Source: Macrostomum hystrix (Eukaryota > Platyhelminthes > Macrostomidae). From it: a DNA stretch of 64,000 nucleotides. Positions within the stretch are counted from its first letter, which is position 1, and the number at the start of each line of letters is the position of its first letter. Under the pieces are notes generated by a model, which ran no database searches, was not told the DNA's origin, and was given only the letters and a program-made list of their open reading frames with translations. The stretch is from the NCBI GenBank assembly GCA_950097015.1, contig CATNEN010000031.1:2108001-2172000 (forward strand), given 5' to 3'. A program made the translations under genes and the position numbers. Below are positions 1 to 11,212 of this stretch, piece by piece.

Positions 1-1238
1 GTGAGATTGGAGCTGAGTAGAGATGAGACAGTGAGATTGGAGCTGAGTAGAGATGAGACAGTGAGATTGGAGCTGAGTAGAGATGAGACAGTGAGATTGG
101 AGCTGAGTAGAGATGAGACAGTGAGATTAGAGCTGAGTAGAGATGAGACAGTGAGATTGGAGCTGAGTAGAGATGAGACAGTGAGATGGGAGCTGAGTAG
201 AGATGAGACAGTGAGATGAGAGCTGAGTAGAGATGAGACAGTGAGATTGGAGCTGACTAGAGATGAGACAGTGAGATTGGAGCTGAGTAGAGATGAGACA
301 GTGAGATTGGAGCTGAGAAGAGATGAGACAGTGAGATTGGAGCTGAGTAGAGATGAGACAGTGAGATTAGAGCTGAGTAGAGATGAGACAGTGAGATTGG
401 AGCTGAGAAGAGATGAGACAGTGAGATTAGAGCTGAGTAGAGATGAGACTGTGAGATTGGAGCTGAGTAGAGATGAGACAGTGAGATTGGAGCTGAGTAG
501 AGATGAGACAGTGAGATGAGAGCTGAGTAGAGATGAGACAGTGAGATTGGAGCTGAGTAGAGATGAGACAGTGAGATGGGAGCTGAGTAGAGATGAGACA
601 GTGAGATTGGAGCTGAGTAGAGATGAGACAGTGAGATTGGAGCTGAGTAGAGATGAGACAGTGAGATTGGAGCTGAGTAGAGATGAGACAGTGAGATGGG
701 AGCTGATTAGAGATGAGACAGTGAGATTGGAGCTGAGTAGAGATGAGACAGTGAGATTGGAGCTGAGTAGAGATGAGACAGTGAGATTAGAGCTGAGAAG
801 AGATGAGACAGTGAGATGGGAGCTGAGTAGAGATGAGACAGTGAGATGAGAGCTGAGTAGAGATGAGACAGTGAGATGAGAGCTGAGTAGAGATGAGACA
901 GTGAGATTGGAGCTGAGTAGAGATGAGACAGTGAGATGGGAGCTGAGTAGAGATGAGACAGTGAGATGAGAGCTGAGTAGAGATGAGACAGTGAGATTGG
1001 AGCTGAGTAGAGATGAGACAGTGAGATTGGAGCTGAGTAGAGATGAGACAGTGAGATTGGAGCTGAGAAGAGATGAGACAGTGAGATTAGAGCTGAGTAG
1101 AGATGAGACAGTGAGATTGGAGCTGAGTAGAGATGAGACAGTGAGATTAGAGCTGAGTAGAGATGAGACAGTGAGATTGGAGCTGAGTAGAGATGCAACA
1201 GTGAGATTGGAGCTGAGTAGAGATGAGACAGTGAGATG
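1..1238. repeat. 30-bp tandem array (about 41 copies), runs off the left edge
   Basis: Monomers of exactly 30 bp begin with GTGAGATTGG and end with AGATGAGACA. About 41 copies are visible, and the array is cut by the window start. Single-base variants recur, for example ATTGG, ATTAG, ATGGG or ATGAG at positions 6-10 and GAGTAG or GAGAAG in the middle. Because 30 is a multiple of three, a 10-residue peptide repeat (RLELSRDETV) is open for long stretches, but TGA occurs in many copies. I therefore treat the open frames here and on the opposite strand as by-products. Confidence 0.97.
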
Positions 1239-1248
1239 ATGAAAATCA

Positions 1249-1546
1249 CTGCTCCTAATCTCAATCCTCATCCCAATCCCAATCCTAATCACCATCCTAA
1301 TCACATCCTAATTCTAATCCCAATCCTAATCCTAATCACATCCTAATCACATCCTAATCCTAATCCCAATCCTAATCCTAATCCCAATCCTAACCCTAAT
1401 CACATCCTAATCCTAATCACATCCTAATCCTAATCCTAATCCTAATCCTAATCATATCCTAATCCTAATCCTAATCCTAATCCTAATCCTAATCACCATC
1501 CTAATCCCAGTCCTAATCACAATCCTTAATCCGAATCCTGTTCCAT
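1249..1546. repeat. Degenerate telomere-like CCTAAT hexamer tract
   Basis: Runs of CCTAAT (ATTAGG on the other strand) are interspersed with CACATCCTAAT and CCCAATCCTAAT variants and at least one CCTAACCCTAAT. The unit differs by one base from the common animal telomere repeat TTAGGG. It directly abuts the 30-bp array. It is best read as an interstitial, degenerated telomere-like microsatellite. Confidence 0.9.
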
Positions 1547-1992
1547 CACTAAAGCTCACTTGACATCCAAAGTCTTTTCCAAAAAAGCCGAAGTATAAGA
1601 GCGAAAAAGCGCAAAACAACAGGAGTGAAGCATAAATACGATCGAGAATAGGAAAAAAGTAAAAGCCTATTAATTTGCTGCTCCTCAAGACTTATGAATT
1701 GCTCATGGTATAACAAATGTAAAGTTGAAAATACTTTTTCGAATTTCGAATTTTCGTTTTTCAATTTTTTAAATATTTTTTTCGGATAAAAGGTTAGTAG
1801 AGCATAGGTCAGATTTCAGCCAATCAAAAGGAATCTGCGTTCTGATAGATTGATCAGATGATAGATTTGCAACCAATGATAAGAGGACTGCAGTTCAATA
1901 TGCATTATAATACATTAGCTGCCCATTACAACAAATTTGCAACACAGAAAAAACATCTAAAAAGTGACTGATAATTAAAAGACCAGAGAAAA
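1547..1992. other. Gene-free AT-rich stretch
   Basis: No coding exon, RNA gene or repeat family could be recognised here. It lies beyond the 3' end of the minus-strand coiled-coil gene. Confidence 0.6.
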
Positions 1993-1998
1993 TTTATT
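1993..1998 (-). terminator. Poly(A) signal AATAAA of the minus-strand coiled-coil gene
   Basis: TTTATT on the plus strand reads AATAAA on the minus strand. It lies about 20 bp past the TGA stop at 2017-2019. This close spacing supports the reading of 2017-2178 as a genuine terminal exon. Confidence 0.6.
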
Positions 1999-2016
1999 CT
2001 TATTTACAACACCGAC

Positions 2017-5000
2017 TCAGACAGGGCTAAATACCGGTGAGCTGGTTCTGTTCACCTGGTCGTCACTGGAAGACCATTGCACTATCTGCTGCACCACCGA
2101 GTGCTTTAACTCGTGCATCAGGGTTTGATTATCGGACACCAGGCCTTTGAGACTGCGCCTCAGGTGGCCCAACTCTTGCTGCGTTTGTTGAGTGCGTGGC
2201 GTAGCCGGGACGGCTTTTCAGATTAATTTCCTATGCTTTACTCATAAGAAACATTCTGCGCTACTTTAAGTAGTGCAAAACACTAGTGGGCGTTAAAAAA
2301 CTATAAAATTTGTGAAAACTCACATCGGACTGCTGGGTTTGAATTTCCAGCGCACGAATGTAGGCTGTCTGACTCTCCAGCAGGTCCACCAGCTCCGCCT
2401 TGCTTGCCTGCACTGGCAGATTCTGCCAGGTGGCTCGCCTGTCGTCCGCTGAGAACTGAGACGACTAGCGAGAGGAGGAGGATGCAGTTGGTGAGAGCCG
2501 GACTCGTGATTGCATTATATTGCGTGTTTATATATTTCACTGTGTCGCAAATGACAAGAGGAAATGGGACGGGGGGAGATAAGAGGAGGGGGGATAGTTG
2601 TGCCGTAATAATAATAATAATAATAATAATTGCAGGAGGGCTGTGAACAATTTAGTGACACTAGACACGCAGCCAACGAGGAGGCAATTCTGCCCATTTC
2701 GCTGACTCCTGAGCACACACGCACACACAGATACTGTACGCAGGCACACGCTCACACAAATGTGTACATCTGCCCTGACTTTCTCATCGTCAGGCACTGT
2801 ACACTTTACTGTGCCTTGGAGGTTGGCCCCTCAAGGGTGTAAATTGTACGACAAGCCCCCAAGCCTTCTCTCGGCAGCTGCGCCCGAAATAAATGTGGCC
2901 TCACCGCGGAATCGAGCTCAGAGACCTTGGTCTCTGAGCCGAGAGACAAAGATGTTAGACCGCTCTGCCACTCACCACATGGGTGATGGGGTGCGGGAGA
3001 TATGGGAGGGAGATTGTATGGAAGATAGAGAAGGGAGATGGGGTGTGGGTGTGAGATAGGGAGGGAGATGGGGTGTGGGTGGGAGATAGGGAGGGAGATG
3101 GGTGTGGGAGTAAATGCAGTAACAATCTGCGGCTCGCACCAGTGGAGGTGTAAACTGGACGCCGCGAGCAACCGACGGCCTCTCGCTGCCACCTCGGGCA
3201 GTGGCTTCGGTGGACAGATCCCGGCTGGCAACCATTTCAGCCAGCTTGGCCGCCGCTGTCCGGTAGCTGTGGTCGTTGTGAAACTGACCCTCACTCCATG
3301 CTCGGTTGGACCCAGTCGATGCCCGGAGCTCCTCTGCGCTGGACGCCTGATGCCGACGCGATGGAGGTGGCTGTGATTGCTGGCGCGGTCGACTCTGCCG
3401 ATCACGATCGTCGAATGACATCCGGAGATCCTCCAGAGACTCGTTTGCTCTCTCTGCAGAAAAAATAGACTTCACTGGCTGTTTAAGATTTTAATGACAT
3501 TATACGAGATGCATGTAAAAATCATCTGCGAGCTCTGTACTTTTTTCTGTTGCTAAAGCTTACAAGCCACTTACGCTTGTAGAGAAAAAATTAAAAATAA
3601 TTGGCAATTAGAACTTGTCTTACCGAAATAGTCTATTGTAAAGTTTGTGTGTTCAGATCCAACAAGCACGATTAAATGCTTAAGTTACTTACGGTTCACA
3701 TTAAAAGTAAAGTATAACTGGTTGAATAAAAAAAACAAAAAATATTCTATAAGTTTATCGAACTCATTTCAAATTAATCAAATGAATCAGAAATAGTAAT
3801 GTATACATTGCATACAACATCAAGTATTTAAAAAACTTAGACACGAAGCAAACATTATTATAATATAGGATATAGGGTACATGTAAATTCAGGATTCCAC
3901 ATTATAACTATTTTGTCATGAACACCTTCACATTCTATAATACTTTTGCTTATAAATATGATTATAAATATTTTTGATTACGAGCATTAGCAGCTATTTG
4001 CACTATCAATTACATTTTTTCGGTCTTAGTATGGGACACTAATCACATAACAGTTTACAGTTTAGTATTAAATAAATAAAAGAAGCTAAATTCAGGATGT
4101 CAACATTATACAGGTATTTTTTGCATAATATAAGTACAATAGGTGAGCAACAAAATACTTATGTGTTAACTGAGATGCTTTTAGAATAAAAAATTAAAGC
4201 TAGTTTTCTCGTTATACAAAGGTGGCTTGTCCTTACTAAAAATTGACTACTGACTGACTAGAATATATTCCACGAGCTAGATGTATTTTTTGGGAGTGTA
4301 GACACTGTCAATAAAAATATGTAGGCACATCAACGTAATTTAATTCATAAATTTGGTTATTCGATGCTACTTAAATCTTACCAACCGGCAAGATACTTAA
4401 GATTATCAGTAAATGAGTCAATAGTCGTTTGTCTATATCCCATGGTATCGTATCATGGATTCATTATGGTAGGAGTGACATTTTAAATTTACTAAAGTAG
4501 CTCGTCAGTTAAATACTTACGAAGGATGCTGTCAGTTGATGATTGCATTCGTTTAAATTGAGTGAGCGAGCACAATTATTAGGAAGGAGGAAGAAAACAA
4601 CAAATCAACAAATATACCTATTCAATAAATTCTGTCAAAATGCTTAATTAAAAGGGTGCTAAGAGTCTATAGTTTCTACTTGCTAATTCGTATATTACGA
4701 CATGAACGTAGAAATATAACATGGGGCAGGAAATATTGATATGAGAAGAATTTTCATATAAAATTTCTGCATGTGTTTTGCATTTCTGTAAATTTCATAT
4801 ATCAAATAGCATGATCTCAGGTCTGCTAACTACTTGTCGTTTTGACTCTTGACTCAATATCCTCGAATACAGTGAGACAGTGCTCTTAAAGGAGTTGTGG
4901 AACAGCGTATTACGAAGAAACCAATATTTGCATGCATCTTTAAGCCCTTTACTTTTAATGAAGGTATACAGACCAGTATATCAGTTTGGAACTTCTGCGA

Positions 5001-5380
5001 GAAGCTTGGAACTTTTAAACCATTGTAGAAGTAGACCGACGTGGATCGCACTTCGTGCAAAAAAGTGAAGTTTGTAGTTTATTTTAGTTGACTAGCTTGA
5101 CTAGCTAATTTTATTAAAATTGAATTTGATTTCCTATCAATTATATATATATATGGAATTACAGAAAGACAACTTCTATTGTCTTTGAACCAATACTGCT
5201 GCTTACTTGCTGCCTACAGGTGCATTTCAGGTTTGGCCCGAGACGATCTGTATCGAAAGGCTTGGCGCGACTTTAGCAAGCCCTCCTGATGATTCACGAG
5301 TGTACTAGCATACGAGGCCAAAAAATCGCCATTGAGTGAGGAATTGGCTGGTTCTGACGATTCCCCCGATATTTTCTGAT
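2017..5380 (-). CDS. Coiled-coil protein resembling the N-terminal part of SDCCAG8 (multi-exon, 5' end uncertain)
   Basis: Four coding exons were found by reading frame and splice sites. The first is about 5217-5380 (acceptor ATCAG, donor GTAGGC), containing FLASYASTLVNHQEG. The second is about 3193-3453 (acceptor TTTTTTCTGCAG), containing AAAKLAEMVASRDLS. The third is 2324-2448 (acceptor TTCTCAG, donor GTGAGT), containing ELVDLLESQTAYIRALE. The last is 2017-2178, containing QELGHLRRSLKGLV and a TGA stop. Exons three and four form a leucine/glutamine-rich coiled coil. Their spacing of a YI..LE motif followed by a DN..L..ELK motif resembles the region of human SDCCAG8 (a centrosomal/ciliary scaffold) just after its N-terminus. 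The animal protein is far longer, so this would be a short form, a paralogue or another coiled-coil protein. The phase between the first two exons does not join cleanly, so at least one exon is probably missing from my model. A SINE sits in the intron between 2449 and 3192. Confidence 0.5.
2605..2630. repeat. (AAT)n microsatellite tail of a SINE
   Basis: Eight to nine AAT units abut the 3' end of the minus-strand SINE at 2631-2985. They are best read as the simple-sequence tail of that SINE. Confidence 0.85.
2631..2985 (-). mobile_element. tRNA-derived SINE, family B (copy 1)
   Basis: On the minus strand the element opens with a pol III box A match (TGGCAGAGCGG) and a box B-like GAGCTCGATTCCGC. 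This fits a type II (Leu/Ser-like) tRNA head. A body follows that includes a hairpin CCTGAC/GTCAGG, a GTGTGCTCAGGAGTC block and the end CACAGCCCTCCTGCAAT with an (ATT)n tail. Further copies lie at 27345-27668, 28055-28250, 46640-46860 and, eroded, near 15311-15415. Confidence 0.85.
3000..3112. repeat. G-rich tandem repeat (about three to four copies)
   Basis: Units of about 30 bp contain GGGAGATGGGGTGTGGG. The tract lies just upstream (on the minus strand) of SINE B copy 1, inside an intron of the coiled-coil gene. Runs of three to four G suggest quadruplex potential. Confidence 0.8.
3480..5210. other. AT-rich intronic or intergenic sequence, nothing recognised
   Basis: Probably intronic to the coiled-coil gene. 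Short open frames near 4854-5068 have no splice context or recognisable similarity. No repeat family was identified. Confidence 0.45.
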
Positions 5381-5927
5381 TTGAGTGATATATTTTAAAT
5401 CTGATGCTGCAGATCAGATGAACCAATTCTTATATGTATTTGGGATCATTTTATTTACTAAACGAGAGTACTGCAGCTCGACGTAGAGCACTCACATCAT
5501 GCTCAACGCATATGTAAATGTATAAAGTAAACTCTGGTATTCTTCAGTCAAGCATGCTGCGTCCAAAAAGCGTTTGCAATTTATCTTTTTAAGGGTTTCA
5601 ATCAAGCGAATATATATAGCAAATAATGTGCTGTTTGATATTCTATATATACTCGTATTATTGCACCATGTGCCAGCCCGTAAACATATTAATTTGTGTT
5701 AAGCTTGATCAATTTCTTTATCTAGACAAGCGATAGAAAAAAATACCTGGCTAGATTTGCTTTTAGTATCTCTTTACACAAAAAATATACGAGCTATACG
5801 AATTAAGACAGTATACAAGCTAGATCTGCACTATTTTACTTAAACAGGATAGTGTTTTACATTATAATAAGAGCAAGATAGATAGACCTCTATAGCTTCT
5901 CGGTTAGGGCAGCTATATTGCAGTTAG

Positions 5928-6235
5928 CTACAAGATGCATGGATAGGATGGTATAAAATTTTCATCTATTTTAGAATTAGTCCGTCTACGATTAATATTC
6001 GATAGGCTCTGATTTATGTAAAGTCTCAACAACGCGGCCAGACAACCTCTATAAAGCAGAATCCAATCACAGCGGGCCACGTCATCCTCATCGTCCTCAT
6101 CCTCATCCTCATAACTATCAGGGTGATAGTTAAGGCTGATTGGATCGCCGGTGCTGAAATCCCTGACCTGACAATCGGTCACCCTGATCGTAGGCTGGAT
6201 TACTCCTGGCAGCGTTGTTATTGTTGTTCATTGTG
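5928..6235 (-). CDS. Possible first exon(s) of a minus-strand gene with an acidic stretch
   Basis: On the minus strand an ATG near 6229 opens MNNNNNAARSNPAYDQ and is followed by a GGTGACC donor-like site. A second frame further on encodes an acidic run (SYEDEDEDDEDDVA). The two are in different frames, and no single exon model explains both. It could be the 5' end of the coiled-coil gene or an unrelated short gene. I do not recognise it. Confidence 0.22.
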
Positions 6236-6418
6236 GTGTCAGCGATCACTTTTCTAAAAACCCGAATTGGTGAATGCGACAATGTAATTGTTTTTTAGGA
6301 AAATAACAGAAAATGCAAAAGTTTAACCTGATTTTCATTAACCGCCAGGCAAAAAAACTGAGTACACCCAGACTGACGACGAACAATGTGCAGATAGTCG
6401 CCACAACCGGCACTATCC

Positions 6419-7990
6419 CTACAATGAGTTATCAGCCAGATACTGTAGCGTAACAAGGTTATAAAAATAGTACAAAAAGCAAAAAAATGAATTAAAATGG
6501 CCATTACATGTATTAGAATTCTCGCTGGCATTTTCGGTTGAATTAGTAGTAGAATCTGGTGAAGATATATCGGTACTCCCAATTGTGCTGGGTGAGTCAG
6601 TTGTTGCAGAATCTGGTGAAGATATATCGGTACTCCCAATTGTGCTGGGTGAGTCAGTTGTTGCAGAATCTGGTGAAGATATCTCGGTACTCCCAATTGT
6701 GCTGGGTGAGTCAGTTGTTGCAGAATCTGGTGAAGATATATCGGTACTCCCAATTGTGCTGGGTGAGTCAGTTGTTGCAGAATCTGGTGAAGATATCTCG
6801 GTACTCCCAATTGTGCTGGGTGAGTCAGTTGTTGCAGAATCTGGTGAAGATATATCGGTACTCCCAATTGTGCTGGGTGAGTCAGTTGTTGCAGAATCTG
6901 GTGAAGATATATCGGTACTCCCAATTGTGCTGGGTGAGTCAGTTGTTGCAGAATCTGGTGAAGATATCTCGGTACTCCCAATTGTGCTGGGTGAGTCAGT
7001 TGTTGCAGAATCTGGTGAAGATATCTCGGTACTCCCAATTGTGCTGGGTGAGTCAGTTGTTGCAGAATCTGGTGAAGATATATCGGTACTCCCAATTGTG
7101 CTGGGTGAGTCAGTTGTTGCAGAATCTGGTGAAGATATCTCGGTACTCCCAATTGTGCTGGGTGAGTCAGTTGTTGCAGAATCTGGTGAAGATATATCGG
7201 TACTTCCAATTGTGCTGGGTGAGTCAGTTGTTGCAGAATCTGGTGAAGATATATCGGTACTCCCAATTGTGCTGGGTGAGTCAGTTGTTGCAGAATCTGG
7301 TGAAGATATATCGGTACTCCCAATTGTGCTGGGTGAGTCAGTTGTTGCAGAATCTGGTGAAGATATATCGGTACTCCCAATTGTGCTGGGTGAGTCAGTT
7401 GTTGTAGAATCTGGTGAAGATATCTCGGTACTCCCAATTGTGCTGGGTGAGTCAGTTGTTGCAGAATCTGGTGAAGATATATCGGTACTCCCAATTGTGC
7501 TGGGTGAGTCAGTTGTTGCAGAATCTGGTGAAGATATATCGGTACTCCCAATTGTGCTGGGTGAGTCAGTTGTTGCAGAATCTGGTGAAGATATCTCGGT
7601 ACTCCCAATTGTGCTGGGTGAGTCAGTTGTTGCAGACTCTGGTGATGATATCTCAGTACTACCACTTGTAGGTGAGCCAGTTGCTGTAGACTCTGGTGAA
7701 GATATCTCAGTACTGCCACTTGTAGGTGAGCCAGTTGCTGTAGACTCTGGTGAAGATATCTCAGTACTGCCACTTGTAGGTGAGCCAGTTGCTGTAGACT
7801 CTGGTGAAGATATCTCAGTACTACCACTTGTAGGTGAGCCAGTTGCAGTTTCTGGTGTAGTTGTCCCAATACTCCCACTAGTGTTAGCTGCAACCGAGCT
7901 GGTCATAGCTTGTACTTCGTTATTTAGAAAGTTGAGATGACTGTTTAGCAGCATTGTCACTAGAATAGTTGCTAACAGCAGCTTTGACAT
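6419..7990 (-). CDS. Secreted mucin-like Ser/Thr-rich repeat protein (523 aa)
   Basis: One uninterrupted frame starts at an ATG followed by a signal peptide (MSKLLLATILVTMLL, predicted to end near residue 28). Next comes an Asn/Ser/Thr-rich linker, then four 18-residue units of the GSPTSGSTEISSPESTAT type. These lead into about 19 nearly identical 19-residue units of the TTDSPSTIGSTDISSPDSA type. The C-terminus has several potential N-glycosylation sites, one pair of cysteines and an aromatic hydrophobic stretch (FFCFLYYFYNLVTL). The composition fits an O-glycosylated, secreted or surface mucin-like product; no catalytic domain is visible. The two other minus-strand frames and two plus-strand frames are also open through the array, but only this one has a signal peptide and a coherent non-repeat start and end. 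No intron is evident. The function is unknown. Confidence 0.75.
   Translation of the reverse strand: MSKLLLATILVTMLLNSHLNFLNNEVQAMTSSVAANTSGSIGTTTPETATGSPTSGSTEISSPESTATGSPTSGSTEISSPESTATGSPTSGSTEISSPESTATGSPTSGSTEISSPESATTDSPSTIGSTEISSPDSATTDSPSTIGSTDISSPDSATTDSPSTIGSTDISSPDSATTDSPSTIGSTEISSPDSTTTDSPSTIGSTDISSPDSATTDSPSTIGSTDISSPDSATTDSPSTIGSTDISSPDSATTDSPSTIGSTDISSPDSATTDSPSTIGSTEISSPDSATTDSPSTIGSTDISSPDSATTDSPSTIGSTEISSPDSATTDSPSTIGSTEISSPDSATTDSPSTIGSTDISSPDSATTDSPSTIGSTDISSPDSATTDSPSTIGSTEISSPDSATTDSPSTIGSTDISSPDSATTDSPSTIGSTEISSPDSATTDSPSTIGSTDISSPDSATTDSPSTIGSTDISSPDSTTNSTENASENSNTCNGHFNSFFCFLYYFYNLVTLQYLADNSL
6562..7646. repeat. 57-bp coding minisatellite (about 19 copies)
   Basis: Monomers share the core CCAATTGTGCTGGGTGAGTC. 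They are almost identical, differing mainly at one base (ATATCG or ATCTCG) that switches Asp and Glu in the encoded 19-residue unit. A diverged 54-bp version follows at 7646-7840 (four copies). Copy homogeneity implies recent unequal exchange or gene conversion. Confidence 0.95.
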
Positions 7991-9465
7991 GCTGCATGCA
8001 CTTCTGGTTGACTTTAAAGCGGTCTTATGGGGAACTCAGTGCTTTGTTAATGCGCTCGCGCTATTCCCATGCAAACGCGCCGATTATTAAATGCTGATAA
8101 GCGAACGGCCAGGTAGCATAACTAATGGCAACGCGATAAACAAAAAGGAACCTCATAACATGCCGTGCTTGCCTGAATTTACATAAGCAATCGCCACGTC
8201 CGTAATTATACTTTATTCTGCTAAATGGCCCCTTTAACTTTATCGCGGGGCAAATACGACTGCAAATAAGCTGAAAGAAGTCGAGCTGGAAGAAATCGCG
8301 CTATCATGACCAGCACGCATTCGCATGAGGCCATGCTGGAGTCCAGAATATTGAAAACTGGCGACAAGTCTGCGCCGAACCCCCATAATCAAATAAGCTG
8401 ACTGCCTGTCCTAAATTTTACACAATACACTGGGCAGATAGGTAATTCGGATGCACTACTGGAAGAATAACGCTGGTATCGTTCGTTTCGTGGCACATTT
8501 GAAAAAATGTATGGGTTATTAGAAGGCAGAATAAATTATCTACATTTTAACGGAAGCTTGTTTGTCGCCCTGCTTTAGCTATAGTGAGCTGTGCTTAATA
8601 CAAGTTTTAGAAATGAAAAAACTGCCATTTAGCAGTAGAGAACCATAAAAAGTACTTTAACGCCATGCAGCACAATGCCGCGACACTAAAGTACAAATAG
8701 TGCTAACAATTTATTCTTCCCGTAAGAATAAAATATTTATTTGAAACTTGAATAGCACTCCATTCTATTCTTTCTTCCATGGTGATAATTCAATCAATAA
8801 ATGAATCTTAATCTATGAGTGATTATTTTCTGCTTAGATAACTGTTGGTTACAAAGACACGAGCCGCTTCTTGAAGTATATTACCATAGAAACTTCGGAA
8901 AGCGTTACGCATGGGCGCTTCGGCCAAAGAGTATTGAGGTCGCCTAGTATAGAGTGCCAATAAGGACGAAAATCTGAAGCCGATTTTTAGAATCCACCCA
9001 CCCCCTCCGGTCACCAAGCTTTTTAGTCTATGGAACAAGTTGTGGCTAGAATGGTGTACAAAGCCAATGCTCAGAAATATAATACATTTCACACTTAGAA
9101 AATGCACGTATCAAATAAGCAAGACAACATCACTCAGTCACCAGACTCAGTTGCCGCAGTCGATACACAACTCAGTAACAGACAAAAACATAAAAACCCA
9201 AACCCCGCAAGAAACTATTGTAGAAAGTTGTAAAATATGCTTTTGCTTAACGTGCTACTTAAAGTAATGTCACAAGGAAACCTCAGCCATAACGTTTAAT
9301 CTAATTTTAGAAATGAGTCATACGCTATTTTTAGAAACAAAGTCATGTGACATGAAACCGGAGAACCGGTTCTCGACAGCTGTATTTGCTTGAATTCCAA
9401 ATATGGTAATGTTCACCTGAAAAACCCCCAAAACGCAGCTGAACAAACAAGTTTGACCTCACTGT
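7991..9465. other. Intergenic sequence with no convincing gene
   Basis: It holds the presumed promoter of the mucin-like gene (a TTTAAAG element lies about 25 bp upstream of its ATG on the minus strand). It also holds a 31-codon plus-strand frame near 8307 that I cannot assign. No repeat family was recognised. Confidence 0.4.
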
Positions 9466-9471
9466 GCAAAC

Positions 9472-10140
9472 ATGTATGCCCAATGTAAGCACCCGGTCCT
9501 AAACCGGTTTGCCCCAAAATTTTACTATAAATACAAGCGAAAATCCGATCTGAAAATTCAGACTCGGAGCGGTCCACCGGACTTCAAAACACCCTACGAA
9601 GAAGAGGACTCATCTCTGAGGAAAAGACAAGTGGTAAGCGCTTTACTAGACAGGGTTATTTATTGCTAGCAATAGTTGTTGAATTGAACTGAGTTTACGA
9701 GAGCCACATATCGTCGATACATTTGAGAAAGGCCTCCTTGTTTCCTAGGATACATTCCTAGAGGATTATTGATTGATTTGATTTGAGTTATCCGTTATCT
9801 TTCGGATGTAACGAAGAAGACGCCCTTCAGGAGGACCTACGAGTATTAGAGATATACAAGAGAGATTTCAATTTCAATTCTCACTAGGGCGCACGTTTCT
9901 ATTGTGAATTCCGAGCTCGAGGAAACCGACAAGTAATCTGATTCGCTTTCGTCCTTTATTGGCCAACAGACAAACTCAAGCAGCTGCCAGGAAGACAAAA
10001 GAAGACAAGACTACAAAGACTCAAGAAACACAGACTCGAAACCTCATGGTCGACCAGAAAAAGGAGAAGGAGAACTACCGGACTACAAGGACCCAGAAAA
10101 CGACAAACTACTTAAGGAATAAGAAGCAATTGCAGTAAGT
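9472..10140 (+). other. Unassigned stretch with a TATA-like box and short basic open frames
   Basis: TATAAATA occurs near 9526. Downstream is a 65-codon frame rich in Lys/Arg, and a second basic frame lies around 9966-10110. This could be a degraded retroelement leader or an exon of an unknown gene. I see no terminal repeats or protein motif that decides between these. Confidence 0.2.
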
Positions 10141-11210
10141 GTCACGTGACTGTTATAAATTCCTAGGCAATTGTTCCCCATTGTCTAGAAGTGGGAGTTT
10201 CGTGTGTCTGATCAACACGCAAAACTCTTCACTATAGAGCTAATTTTTTTCCACAAATCGCCAATTTTATGGAAAATTGGTTGCAACAAATACGGGTAGG
10301 TTAATAATGATTTCACAATCAACAATAGAAATACAAATTCAGCCTCATTTATTTATTACTTTTGCTAAAGGATTTTACATAACAAATTTGTAGTCACAAA
10401 TATTTAGAGGCTTTAAACGCAAAGCGCTATTATGAAAAAACGAAATAGTTTTTTTACAGACAGCACACGAGATCATTTTTACTTATCAGTCTATTATTGT
10501 CTTCTCTTAGTAGGCATCCTAAAAAGAGAGCAAACTAAAAGAAATTAGCGTCGAGTGCATAAGCGCGGAAAGGTAAAGAAATAATACATGTTCTACCAAC
10601 AGAAAGTTTCGCCGGCAAAAGCATCAAGGGCAGAACAAGACGACATGGACAATAGAAAGACAGGAGGATTTCATAAACTAACCCTAAAAGCTTTCATCTT
10701 TCCCAATTTCATTAATTTCATTATGTAATTTAAACCTTACTACTCACTGTTCAGCTCAGCGCGAGTAGCGAAGCCATGTAAAACGAAAAATGTTGTGCCT
10801 AGACTAGGCCTATCCAGTAAGAGCTAACACTACTTGGCTGGTTAGTAGCATCGTGCATACAGTAACTACCAGCATTTAGGCTAGCATTTATTCGAGAAAA
10901 AAGGAAACAATGATTAGGCTTAATATGGCCAAAAACTTCTTAAAAACGGTTAGTTAAAGTATTGTTTGCTATAGCGTTAAAATTTTTAGTTATTATCCTA
11001 TCTAACTTTAAAGTAATTGAAACTGATTCGTTTTACAATAATCCGAGTAAGCATACTCGTGCATGTAATCAGCGAAAGGTAAAAATGCTTTTCGAATATG
11101 CACACTTTATTTTTGCATGTTAACGAAGCAGGGAGAATGAATTTAAAGACCGGGAAGGGATAGAAAAAGGGATATTGAAAAGGTCGGGCAGGGGTAGGAG
11201 AGAGAATATT
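10141..11210. other. Gene-free AT-rich stretch
   Basis: Nothing recognised on either strand. Confidence 0.5.
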
Positions 11211-11212
11211 AA

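Noticed and set aside
1-1238. CRISPR-like array (30-bp repeats)
   Set aside because: The repeats are contiguous with no spacers, and the genome is clearly eukaryotic. The same applies to all other arrays in the window.
2940-2985. tRNA-Leu or tRNA-Ser gene on the minus strand
   Set aside because: It is the head of SINE family B, with body and (ATT)n tail attached. The same head occurs at 27600-27668.
6585-7940. 451-codon plus-strand open frame antisense to the mucin-like gene
   Set aside because: It lies almost entirely within the 57-bp array and has no plausible start context or signal peptide. The minus-strand frame has a signal peptide and unique ends.
9346-9960. Solo LTR with TATA box
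   Set aside because: No matching second copy, clear TG...CA termini or target-site duplication could be found. It is left as unassigned.
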